Positions 1 through 6,627 are shown, counted from the first letter of the stretch. The stretch: DNA of 36,049 nt from Bacteroidales bacterium (GCA_017521245.1 JAFXDI010000043.1:1-36049); one strand, 5' to 3'. The notes: a model not told the origin generated them from the sequence alone. A program made the numbers and translations.

Positions 1-366
1 AGACTTCAAAGCTGTACAACCGTAGAATGGTAGATTTTCATAATTTTGACTCTGCGTTGTTCCTACCTCTGTTACCGTTCCTGGTATTGAAATACTCTCT
101 AATGATGTACAACCTGCAAAGGCTTTATCTCTTATGGTAGTGACCGTAAACGATATACCATTGTAAGTTACGGTTGATGGGATCACTACATTAGATTGTA
201 CCGAACTATAACCAACTACAGATGCAACTTTATTAGAAGCATTAAGTTCATAATTCAATCCATCAATATTTACACTCTCGGCATATAATTCTGAGGTATA
301 AATGCCAAAAAACAGCGAAAGTATAATATACCATCGCATATTAATAAATGATAATAAATTTTTCAT
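1..366 (-). CDS. BspA-type leucine-rich-repeat exported protein (N-terminal part, cut by window edge)
   Basis: Open reading frame of 122 codons starting at the ATG at 366-364 and still open at base 1, so only the N-terminus is present. Residues ~1-30 form a signal peptide (MKNLLSFINMRWYIILSLFF, then a hydrophobic stretch ending near ELYAES). The mature part begins with NIDGLNYELN and continues with the LRR_5 pattern seen in BspA-like proteins: VVIPSTVTYNG, ITTIRDKAFAGCTSLESISIP, then PFYGCTALKS. The phrases AFxGCTSLxSIxIP are diagnostic of this repeat. Such proteins are surface-exposed or secreted in Bacteroidales and are often linked to adhesion; that role is family knowledge, not shown here. 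The gene starts 14 bases after the stop of the upstream anchored protein, so the two are probably one transcript. Confidence 0.85.
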   Translation of the reverse strand, partial: MKNLLSFINMRWYIILSLFFGIYTSELYAESVNIDGLNYELNASNKVASVVGYSSVQSNVVIPSTVTYNGISFTVTTIRDKAFAGCTSLESISIPGTVTEVGTTQSQNYENLPFYGCTALKS

Positions 367-380
367 ATATATAATTTTAA

Positions 381-800
381 TTAAACTACATACCCAATAA
401 TAAGACCAACTAAAAAAGTTATGATTGCGGTCAAAAAAGAGACTTTCTGTGAACTATCTGGGTGATGAAACATTAATTGAAAAGCACTTATTGGTTTAAC
501 TTTCAATTCTACAGAAGGTAACTCCTTTTGATTAATTCCAAGATCACAAATACTGTTATAAGATAATCCTATTGTCTTTGCATCGACTCCTGTATATCCT
601 GTTGTTTCAATAAAGCGATATATTGATTTGTTTCCATAGGAGATCTTAAGGCAATTGCGTTTGCCACTCCTTAAACGATTTTCCCCGAAAATTAATTGAA
701 AATTTTTTGCGTAGATCCATACATAGTTGTCGTAAACATCAGTAAAGCAATGCCCTGGAGGGGGGACTTTTACACAACTAAATAATTTAGAAGTTCTCAT
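381..800 (-). CDS. Unrecognised protein with C-terminal membrane anchor
   Basis: 139 residues starting at the ATG at 800-798. I do not recognise the family. There is no N-terminal signal peptide; the only membrane-like segment is at the extreme C-terminus (about residues 120-139, FLTAIITFLVGLIIGYVV), which suggests a tail-anchored protein with the bulk facing the cytoplasm. The body is basic and contains several cysteines (positions near 9, 18, 50 and 86) and a patterned stretch around residues 45-90 (CLKISYGNKSIYRFI ... LGIN) that looks like a small beta-rich fold. It lies about 50 bases downstream of the candidate structured RNA and 14 bases upstream of the BspA-like gene, so its expression may be set by that RNA. 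An isolated-ORF artefact is unlikely given the coherent anchor and tight spacing to the next gene. Confidence 0.6.
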   Translation of the reverse strand: MRTSKLFSCVKVPPPGHCFTDVYDNYVWIYAKNFQLIFGENRLRSGKRNCLKISYGNKSIYRFIETTGYTGVDAKTIGLSYNSICDLGINQKELPSVELKVKPISAFQLMFHHPDSSQKVSFLTAIITFLVGLIIGYVV

Positions 801-851
801 ATTTTATTGCTATATAGTCTATGTCCCCATATAGACTTTTATAATAGATAC

Positions 852-1142
852 AAAAAAAGCGTGGGAACCATACTGTTACTCATCCCACGACATGAGGCCT
901 TCGCATTGCCCACCAATGTTGAACGAGCAACGCAGAAGCCCACGCAAATATGCAAAAATCATAATTTAAAATATTATGATTAAAATACACACCCATAGGC
1001 ATCTACTATTGCCTCATCCTTGACATTGGTTTAGAATTTGCGAAGTTCCATGTCGTCAAGAAAGAGCGTTAGTAAACGCTTTTTCATATTATGTCTGCAC
1101 CCACCCCAAAAACCCATATCGGGCTTCTGCAAGCGATATACG
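852..1142 (-). ncRNA. Candidate structured RNA or structured 5' leader (no family recognised)
   Basis: A non-coding stretch unusually rich in perfect helices, read on the minus strand from about 1140 down to the T-run at 858-852. In that order: hairpin 1134-1139/1116-1121; hairpin 1075-1080/1065-1070; stem 1055-1060/1019-1024; hairpin 1010-1014/997-1001; 9-bp hairpin 973-981/957-965; then a closed 3' domain with outer stem 939-945/859-865 (GCGTGGG/CCCACGC), an inner stem 927-938/898-909, and a hairpin 892-896/879-883, followed by seven T. A perfect TAnnTTTG box sits just upstream (1146-1153). No open reading frame of note runs through it. It could be a free small RNA ended by the 3' stem and T-run, or a regulatory leader of the gene at 381-800. 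It does not match tmRNA, RNase P or SRP RNA signatures that I know. The strand is inferred from promoter and T-run. Confidence 0.5.
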
Positions 1143-1145
1143 CAA

Positions 1146-1153
1146 CAAAAGTA
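1146..1153 (-). promoter_or_regulatory. -7 box of a Bacteroides-type promoter for the structured RNA
   Basis: On the minus strand this reads TACTTTTG, a full match to the Bacteroidetes -7 consensus TAnnTTTG. Transcription would begin roughly at 1140, exactly where the first hairpin of the structured RNA begins. No clear TTTG -33 element is visible. Confidence 0.5.
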
Positions 1154-1203
1154 ATAAAAATAATTAAATGATATTGTTAATTGCTAAAATTATTACAATT
1201 CAA

Positions 1204-1253
1204 CCTCTTGTAAAAATAAGCATAAAATCTTTACTTATTTTGCATTTTAGAGG
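1204..1253 (-). terminator. Possible terminator downstream of the GT2 gene
   Basis: Two nested inverted-repeat arms, CCTCT/AGAGG (1204-1208/1249-1253) and AAAATAAG/CTTATTTT (1213-1220/1234-1241), lie ~90 bases beyond the glycosyltransferase stop codon. The stem is AT-rich with a T-rich 3' arm in the minus direction, so a weak terminator is plausible but not certain. Confidence 0.35.
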
Positions 1254-1345
1254 TACTGCTCTAATTATTAGACCATTACGAGTGTAATTTAATTTTAAAA
1301 TTGGGGTAAAAAGGAGAATTGTAAATTAATATGCAAAAAAAGCAT

Positions 1346-2341
1346 TTAAAATATTCGTTTCCCCATTAAGTAGTAATCAACTACTACACTTCTATTGCTC
1401 TCTGTAAAATGCTTTAGCATATTTATTGAGGGTTGATTTTTATAGCGGTGTTTATCTCTTTCAAAGTGGCGATGTGCTAACCATACCGATTTTACCTCTC
1501 CAAAACTTAGTTTCACGAGGAACAATATTGCTGCCAATCCATCAAGGAGTTTTCTTTTGAAAATTAACTTTTTGCCCTCTTTTAGTGGAAGGTTCTTGTA
1601 TAACATAAAGAGGTTGTTTCGGAAGTTTAGGTATGTTTTGCGAGGGTTACCTGCTGCCAATGTTCCTCCGCCTAAATGATATACCACACTATCAGTTACG
1701 GCAACAACTCTTTTGCCCAATAGTTGCAATCTCCAACAGAGGTCAATCTCCTCCATGTGAGCAAAAAAATCGGCATCTAATCCCCCTACTGCCAAATAAC
1801 TCTCACGTTCAACCATAAGGGCTGCACCTGTTGCCCAAAATATATCTTTGGGTGTGCCTTCATATTGACCGCAATCTTTTTCGGTAGTGTCAAATATTCT
1901 GCCTCGGCAAAATGGATAGCCATATTTATCGAGGTAACCTCCTGCTGCACCAGCATACTCAAACATACTTTTATTGCTATATGATTTTAGTTTGGGCTGA
2001 CACGCAGCAACATCGGGATTGGCAATCATAAACTCTCTTAATGGTGCAACCCAATTTTGGGTTACCTCAACATCGGAATTTAGCAGTACAATATATTTAT
2101 ACTCCGATAATTGCTCTATTGCCAAGTTATACCCCCTTGCAAAACCATAATTTTTATCAAAGGCAAGAACTCTTACAGTTGGATAATTGGCGTTTAACCA
2201 CTCAACCGAGCCATCGGTTGAGCCATTGTCAGCCACAACAACATCTGCCCCTTGCGATAAAGTTGCTACCGAAGGCAGAAACTCCTCCATAAGTTTCTTG
2301 CCATTCCAATTTAATATTACAACTGCTATATCTTGTGCCAT
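1346..2341 (-). CDS. Family 2 glycosyltransferase
   Basis: 331-residue cytoplasmic or membrane-associated glycosyltransferase of the GT2/WcaA type, transferring a sugar from a nucleotide donor to an envelope glycan or lipid acceptor that cannot be named from sequence. The N-terminal GT-A fold shows VVILNWNG, then VVVADNGSTDGSVEWL, and the metal-binding region LLNSDVEV near residue 88. The acceptor side shows WATGAALMVER and GGLDADFFAHMEEIDLCWRL (residues ~170-205), typical of rhamnosyltransferase-like members. A hydrophobic, basic C-terminal segment (~250-285) may touch the membrane. The start codon lies inside copy 1 of a 27-bp direct repeat. The gene was probably once 6 bases downstream of the LpxL-type acyltransferase, before the Fic gene came between them. 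Confidence 0.85.
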   Translation of the reverse strand: MAQDIAVVILNWNGKKLMEEFLPSVATLSQGADVVVADNGSTDGSVEWLNANYPTVRVLAFDKNYGFARGYNLAIEQLSEYKYIVLLNSDVEVTQNWVAPLREFMIANPDVAACQPKLKSYSNKSMFEYAGAAGGYLDKYGYPFCRGRIFDTTEKDCGQYEGTPKDIFWATGAALMVERESYLAVGGLDADFFAHMEEIDLCWRLQLLGKRVVAVTDSVVYHLGGGTLAAGNPRKTYLNFRNNLFMLYKNLPLKEGKKLIFKRKLLDGLAAILFLVKLSFGEVKSVWLAHRHFERDKHRYKNQPSINMLKHFTESNRSVVVDYYLMGKRIF

Positions 2342-2358
2342 ATAAATTTATCGTTTAT
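2332..2358. repeat. 27-bp direct repeat, copy 1 (flanks the Fic gene)
   Basis: Perfect 27-base match to 3367-3393. It holds the start codon and first codons of the GT2 gene, preceded by the last two codons and stop (Lys-Arg-stop) of the acyltransferase, now out of context. It is therefore a duplicated gene junction. Confidence 0.9.
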
Positions 2359-2451
2359 TTGTTGGTTTGCCTAAAGAAGAGGAAAGTGTACTATCAACTA
2401 AAGTTTCTACTTTTTCTAATTTATATACTTATATTGTTTCATAAATAAGAA

Positions 2452-3336
2452 TTAATTATCTTGCTCATAATAGTATGAATAATCAATCCCTTTCATAAAC
2501 ATTTCACGGTCATTGATTTTATCGGTTAAAGCATTTGCTATTAATTCACGTATTCTTGTGGGATTAACCACACTTATACGCATTGCTTCCATATAGGCAG
2601 TCTTGTCAATTTTACTCCAATCTACACATCTTTTTAATGATTGTTTAAGTATTAAATCCAACCAAATTCTTGTACTACGACCATTGCCTTCCATAAAGGG
2701 ATGTGCTATATTCATTTCTATATATTTATCCACAATTTCATTGAGGTTGGTTTCGGGCATTCGCTCAATTTGAGATAGAGTTTGCCCAAGAAAATGAGAT
2801 ACTGCAAATTGAAACCCGCCTTTTGAGATATTCTTTTGACGTATTTGTCCTGCAAAATCATAAAGTCCGCCAAAGAGATAGGCATGAATTTGTTGCAAAC
2901 CTCGTGCAGTGCCCACCTCAATAGTTTGCAATAACGAACTATCCCAAAGTTGATATGCTTTATCTCGGCTCTTGCTGTCTATTTGGTCTTCACCAGTAAT
3001 TAACCATTTTGCAAAAGCAATTGCATGTTGGCTTGGAACAACTTCCACAAGGCTAATCATCTCATTTTGTGACAAACAATCGGTTAAATATCGCTTGCCG
3101 TCAGAAGCAACAAGTTTCAGTTGGTTACATCGTGTAACCAACTCATTTCCATTTTTAACTAAGCGGTGTTTTATCACTTTCCAATAGTTACGAGGATTTT
3201 TGCTTTCAGTAAGTACTGCTATAACATCAACTACCGAGAACAACCAACGATTGGTATCATCATCCCATGCGGCTCTAACCTCTTTATCATTAAAGAAGCG
3301 AATGGATATTTTTTGATGTTGGTTACTCTTTTCCAT
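2452..3336 (-). CDS. Bro-N / Fic domain fusion protein
   Basis: 294 residues, ATG at 3336-3334. The N-terminal part (~8-115) is a Bro-N-like, phage-antirepressor type domain: IRFFNDKEVRAAWDD, WLFSVVDVIAVLTES, RNYWKVIKHRL, and LKLVASDGKRYLTD, followed by VPSQHAIAFAKWL. The C-terminal part (~145-270) is a Fic domain with GLYDFAGQIR near 157-166 and a complete catalytic motif HPFMEGNGR at 212-220, so AMP transfer (or another nucleotide or phosphate transfer) to a target protein is expected. I see no obvious inhibitory (S/T)xxxE(G/N) helix inside the protein and no separate antitoxin gene next to it. The gene sits between an acyltransferase and a glycosyltransferase with which it has no functional link, bounded by a 27-bp direct repeat, which marks it as a late arrival. 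The target is unknown; toxin, regulator or defence roles are all open. Confidence 0.85.
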   Translation of the reverse strand: MEKSNQHQKISIRFFNDKEVRAAWDDDTNRWLFSVVDVIAVLTESKNPRNYWKVIKHRLVKNGNELVTRCNQLKLVASDGKRYLTDCLSQNEMISLVEVVPSQHAIAFAKWLITGEDQIDSKSRDKAYQLWDSSLLQTIEVGTARGLQQIHAYLFGGLYDFAGQIRQKNISKGGFQFAVSHFLGQTLSQIERMPETNLNEIVDKYIEMNIAHPFMEGNGRSTRIWLDLILKQSLKRCVDWSKIDKTAYMEAMRISVVNPTRIRELIANALTDKINDREMFMKGIDYSYYYEQDN

Positions 3337-3376
3337 AACATAAATAAGAAAGTACTAAGCACAACGCTTGTGCCAT
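3323..3376 (-). other. 17-codon leader ORF overlapping the Fic start
   Basis: The second repeat copy carries the ATG and first three codons of the GT2 gene (Met-Ala-Gln). Read on, this frame gives 17 codons and stops at 3323, overlapping the Fic start codon by 14 bases. It could couple translation to the Fic gene. It is probably an accident of the insertion, and nothing shows that the peptide matters. Confidence 0.3.
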
Positions 3377-3393
3377 ATAAATTTATCGTTTAT
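3367..3393. repeat. 27-bp direct repeat, copy 2 (flanks the Fic gene)
   Basis: Perfect match to 2332-2358. It contains the stop codon of the acyltransferase (3383-3385) followed by an orphan copy of the GT2 start. The unit from 2359 to 3393 (1035 bases) is what was added between the two older genes. Confidence 0.9.
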
Positions 3394-4276
3394 GTTTCCA
3401 ACGCTTATGAGTCCACAGCCAAAACTCTGGAGCACGCAGAATAGTTTTCTCCATTAAGCGGGTATATATCTCGGTAATCTCGAACTCCTTATACTCTTTT
3501 GGAGTTTGAGTTATCTCCTCAAATACTATTTTATAGTATCCGCGTTTTAGTTTTATTACATCGGCATATACAAGTGTACAATCAAGTTTTTGAGCTATTC
3601 GTTCAATGCCTGTTAGCATTGGGGTATCTTGATTTAAAAAGTTACTCCAATAGTGTATATTGGCTGGTGATGGAGTTTGGTCTGCCATAAAACCTATCAC
3701 CGCAGGACGTTTATCACGGCGGAATTTTATAAACTCTCTTAGTACATCGTTCTTTGGGATGTTTACAGTTTTGTATCGAGAGCGAAGTTTCAGGAAGAAG
3801 TTGTTAAACCAACGATTTTTAAGTGGTCGATACAGCTCTCCCATAACTGCATCCTGAGGATAATCTAACCATAGAGTGATTGAAGGTATATACTCCCAGT
3901 TACCGTAATGGCCTAACATCAAAATTACCTGCCTACGCTCATCTATGGCACGTTGTAAAACCTCAGTATTCTCCATTACAAAACGGCGTTTTGTAGTAGC
4001 GTCAGAGATATGCAGTAGTTTTATGGTCTCTACAATATAGTCGCAAAAATGTCGATAGAATGCTCGTTCCATTCTACGAATCTCCTTTTCGCTTCTATCG
4101 GGAAAGGAGTTTCGCATATTGCCAAATACTACCTTTCGGCGATAACCTACCACGTAATAGACTAATAAGAAGAGAATGTCAGATAATATATACAGCACCC
4201 AAAATGGCAACAACGAGTGTAACCAAATAACGAGGTATATAGGGGAGTATAATATGTTCTCTAAATATCTGTTCAT
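3383..4276 (-). CDS. LpxL/HtrB-type lipid A acyltransferase
   Basis: 297-residue inner-membrane acyltransferase of the lysophospholipid/lipid A late acyltransferase family, which adds a secondary acyl chain to lipid A (or to another glycolipid) at the cytoplasmic face. An N-terminal hydrophobic anchor covers ~10-45. The catalytic H-x4-E motif is visible as GHYGNWE with His123 and Glu128. FMADQTPSP and WLWTHKRWK near the C-terminus are typical of the family; length is normal. The start is 3 bases after the mtaB stop, so both are translated from one message. The stop codon lies in the 27-bp repeat. Substrate acyl chain and position cannot be read from sequence. Confidence 0.87.
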   Translation of the reverse strand: MNRYLENILYSPIYLVIWLHSLLPFWVLYILSDILFLLVYYVVGYRRKVVFGNMRNSFPDRSEKEIRRMERAFYRHFCDYIVETIKLLHISDATTKRRFVMENTEVLQRAIDERRQVILMLGHYGNWEYIPSITLWLDYPQDAVMGELYRPLKNRWFNNFFLKLRSRYKTVNIPKNDVLREFIKFRRDKRPAVIGFMADQTPSPANIHYWSNFLNQDTPMLTGIERIAQKLDCTLVYADVIKLKRGYYKIVFEEITQTPKEYKEFEITEIYTRLMEKTILRAPEFWLWTHKRWKHKR

Positions 4277-4279
4277 ACT

Positions 4280-5611
4280 CTATTCGGTATATAATTTCTC
4301 TACCACAAGCGAACTCTTGTCTTGAGTAAAATCTCCTAAAACTACACGCACACCGCTTTTGTTTACCAAACTCTTATCGTATGGCATTTCAACTCTTATA
4401 TAGTTATCGGTAAATCCGTGCATTAATGCCCCCGGTGCAGGTTGCTCAAACAATACAGGGCGACACTCTCCTATTTGCGACATGTAGAACGCCAATCGTT
4501 TCTCTTCCGATATGTTTAACATTCGAGTGCATCGGGCGTGTTTCTCCTGAGGTGTTACCACATGCTCAATCTTCAACGCCCTTGTACCCGGACGTTCAGA
4601 GTATGTAAACACATGAAGTTGCGAAATATCCAACCCCTCAACCGTATTGTAACTCTCCTCAAAGAGTTCATCAGTTTCGCCTCTCATACCAACAATAAGG
4701 TCAACACCAATAAAGGCATCGGGCATAACAGATTTTATCTTCTCAATCTTTGAACAAAAGAGCTGTTTATCGTAATGGCGCCGCATTATCTTCAACACCT
4801 CATCACTTCCCGATTGCAACGGTATATGAAAGTGTGGTGCTACACGTTTTGAAGTTGCAATAAATTCGATTGCTTCATCGGTCAAAAGGTCTGGTTCAAT
4901 CGAAGAAATTCTATATCTCTCTATCCCCTCAACACAATCCAAAGCCTTTATCAAATCGAGAAAACTCTCGCCAGTAGTTTTACCAAAATCACCAATGTTT
5001 ACACCGGTAATAACAATCTCTTTTCCGCCCTCAGCAGCAACTTGTTCGGCTTGTGAAACCATCGACTCAATAGAGCCGTTTCTACTACGACCACGAGCAA
5101 ACGGAATAGTGCAGTATGAGCAATAATAGTCACAACCATCCTGCACTTTTAAGAAGTAGCGAGTTCTATCACCGCGGGAACACGAGGGTGCAAAGTTTTT
5201 TATATCAGCGAGTGGAGTGGTATCAATCTCCAGCTCCTTATTTGATAATAGAAAAGCCTCTAACTTATCAGGCAAATCCATCTTCTCCGCTGCACCCAAC
5301 ACTAAATCAACACCATCAATAGCACCAACCTCCTCGCTCTTAAGTTGAGCATAACAACCGGTTACAACAATACACGCTTTGGGGTGTTGGCGAGATATAC
5401 GTCTGATAGCCTGACGGCACTTCTTATCGGCAAGTTCGGTAACAGAACAACTGTTTATCACACACAAATCAGCCTCCTCGCCCGATTTTGCCTTTACAAC
5501 ACCTCGCTGTGTCAGCATCTTACCAATGGTAGATGTCTCGGCAAAATTGAGTTTGCAACCCAATGTATAATAAACAACCTTCTTATCTTTCAGTATTGAT
5601 TCTTCAGTCAT
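4280..5611 (-). CDS. mtaB: tRNA t6A37 methylthiotransferase MtaB
   Basis: 443-residue radical-SAM methylthiotransferase that converts t6A to ms2t6A at position 37 of ANN-decoding tRNAs. The N-terminal UPF0004 domain supplies the second iron-sulfur cluster with cysteines 19 (YTLGCKLNFAE), 55 (NSCSVTE) and 86 (VTGCYAQ). The radical-SAM cluster motif GCDYYCSYCTIP gives Cys160, Cys164 and Cys167. HIPLQSGSDEVLKIMRRHY and GVDLIVGMRGETDE are standard for the family. The C-terminal TRAM region (~375-440) is present. The sequence YTLGCKLN favours MtaB over MiaB or RimO. It heads the mtaB-acyltransferase-glycosyltransferase run. Confidence 0.93.
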   Translation of the reverse strand: MTEESILKDKKVVYYTLGCKLNFAETSTIGKMLTQRGVVKAKSGEEADLCVINSCSVTELADKKCRQAIRRISRQHPKACIVVTGCYAQLKSEEVGAIDGVDLVLGAAEKMDLPDKLEAFLLSNKELEIDTTPLADIKNFAPSCSRGDRTRYFLKVQDGCDYYCSYCTIPFARGRSRNGSIESMVSQAEQVAAEGGKEIVITGVNIGDFGKTTGESFLDLIKALDCVEGIERYRISSIEPDLLTDEAIEFIATSKRVAPHFHIPLQSGSDEVLKIMRRHYDKQLFCSKIEKIKSVMPDAFIGVDLIVGMRGETDELFEESYNTVEGLDISQLHVFTYSERPGTRALKIEHVVTPQEKHARCTRMLNISEEKRLAFYMSQIGECRPVLFEQPAPGALMHGFTDNYIRVEMPYDKSLVNKSGVRVVLGDFTQDKSSLVVEKLYTE

Positions 5612-5625
5612 AAATCACAATTATT

Positions 5626-6120
5626 TCAAAACATAGCAGCAAATATATCTACTGCCACCACAACAATCATAACCATTACCGTAATGCCATATATCAGTTT
5701 TACTCCTGATGTTAAGATAAACGCCCAAAACGACATTAGAGCTACATTAAAAGCCTTACCGCTTGATGAATTGGCGATAACCTCTCCTATAAATGCTCCC
5801 AAAAACGGACCAACTATTACCCCAATAGGACCAAAGAAGAGACCTACAATAGTACCAACAATAGCACCATTTGATGCACTCTTTGAGCCACCTTTTAGTT
5901 TTGTCATCCAAGCCGGTGCAATATAATCAACTATGGTTATAACTGCCATTAGCACTCCCATTATCACTAAAGTTGTAACCGACACCTCAGCTCCCTTACA
6001 AAAACATAATAAGATAAGAGCCACATAACTTAGAGGAGGGCCGGGTAATACAGGCACAACCGAGCCAAGCAATCCAACAAAAGCAAGGACAAGGGCTAAT
6101 ACTATATATAGAATATCCAT
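5626..6120 (-). CDS. DUF456 family membrane protein
   Basis: 164 residues when started at the ATG at 6120-6118, which has AAGG a few bases upstream; the frame extends further only from a GTG at 6171, which I reject. The protein is almost entirely hydrophobic with about four or five membrane segments and glycine-rich hairpins (GLLGSVVPVLPGPPLSY near the N-terminus; GAIVGTIVGLFFGPIGVIVGPFLGA in the middle), the pattern of DUF456. The function is not known. It ends 14 bases before the mtaB start and may lead that operon. Confidence 0.8.
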   Translation of the reverse strand: MDILYIVLALVLAFVGLLGSVVPVLPGPPLSYVALILLCFCKGAEVSVTTLVIMGVLMAVITIVDYIAPAWMTKLKGGSKSASNGAIVGTIVGLFFGPIGVIVGPFLGAFIGEVIANSSSGKAFNVALMSFWAFILTSGVKLIYGITVMVMIVVVAVDIFAAMF

Positions 6121-6177
6121 TACCTTAATTTTTATGCGAAGATAGTACAAAGAATTGAGAAATTTTACCACACAGAT

Positions 6178-6209
6178 AAAAAAACCTATACATATAAATA
6201 TATAGGTTT
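6178..6209 (-). terminator. Second, AT-rich terminator hairpin
   Basis: Arms of 9 bp at 6182-6190 and 6201-6209 (AAACCTATA/TATAGGTTT), followed on the minus strand by a T-rich run. It lies ~30 bases beyond the stronger terminator at 6235-6262 and could act as back-up. Confidence 0.5.
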
Positions 6210-6234
6210 ATATATTGAGGTTAAATAAAGAGAC

Positions 6235-6262
6235 AAAAAAAAGCGATACTTGGTATCGCTTT
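6235..6262 (-). terminator. Intrinsic terminator of the small lipoprotein gene
   Basis: Perfect 10-bp stem AAAGCGATAC/GTATCGCTTT at 6240-6249 and 6253-6262 with a three-base loop, followed in the minus direction by an unbroken T-run (6239 downward). It is about 30 bases past the lipoprotein stop codon. Confidence 0.85.
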
Positions 6263-6292
6263 CATTTTTCTTTGCTTGCTTAATTAATTTAA

Positions 6293-6496
6293 TTAATCAG
6301 CGATAACTACTGTGTCGATAGCAGTCTCTTCAGCGTTAGGAAGAAGAAGAGTATCTCCCTCGAATGCGTAGTTAGCATCGATTGTAGCCTCAGTGCTTAC
6401 AGGAGCCTCAGTAGTCTCCTCAGCAGCAGGTTTAGAGGTACAAGCTGCAAAAGAAGCAGCGAAAGCAACAGCTGCGAATAAAACTAATTTTTTCAT
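6293..6496 (-). CDS. Small acidic lipoprotein
   Basis: 67 residues from the ATG at 6496-6494, with AGAGAG directly upstream; a longer frame would need a GTG at 6559 lying in the promoter. The N-terminus MKKLVLFAAVAFAASFAAC is a lipoprotein signal with Cys19 as the likely acylated residue. The mature part is short, rich in Ala, Glu and Thr, strongly acidic and without basic residues after the first few positions, so it is probably disordered. The function is unknown. The gene has its own promoter box and a strong terminator, so it is a single-gene transcript. Short acidic lipoproteins of this kind are often abundant in Bacteroidetes; that is inference here. Confidence 0.8.
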   Translation of the reverse strand: MKKLVLFAAVAFAASFAACTSKPAAEETTEAPVSTEATIDANYAFEGDTLLLPNAEETAIDTVVIAD

Positions 6497-6558
6497 CTCT
6501 CTTAATTTTAAATATTTAAAATAATTATTAATTATTGCCTTATATTTCAAAAGCGTCA

Positions 6559-6566
6559 CAAAGTTA
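6559..6566 (-). promoter_or_regulatory. -7 box of the lipoprotein gene promoter
   Basis: Reads TAACTTTG on the minus strand, a full match to TAnnTTTG, giving a leader of ~55 bases before the ATG at 6496. It lies at the far end of the rejected longer ORF, which supports the shorter start. Confidence 0.6.
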
Positions 6567-6627
6567 ATACTTATTTTCCAAATAAATATTCTTTTTTTCG
6601 CTTTTTTTTAAATTTTTGAAGATTTAA

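Noticed and set aside
801..1345. CRISPR array or tRNA as the source of the helices
   Set aside because: There are no regularly spaced direct repeats and no cloverleaf with a T-loop; the helices differ in sequence.
2332..3393. Insertion sequence or composite transposon around the Fic gene
   Set aside because: No transposase or integrase frame and no terminal inverted repeats were found, only the 27-bp direct repeat.
6121..6171. N-terminal extension of the DUF456 protein from a GTG
   Set aside because: The ATG at 6120 has a good ribosome binding site and begins a clean hydrophobic N-terminus; the extension has no family support.
6497..6559. N-terminal extension of the small lipoprotein
   Set aside because: It starts at a GTG overlapping the promoter box and would spoil the lipoprotein signal at the ATG 6496.
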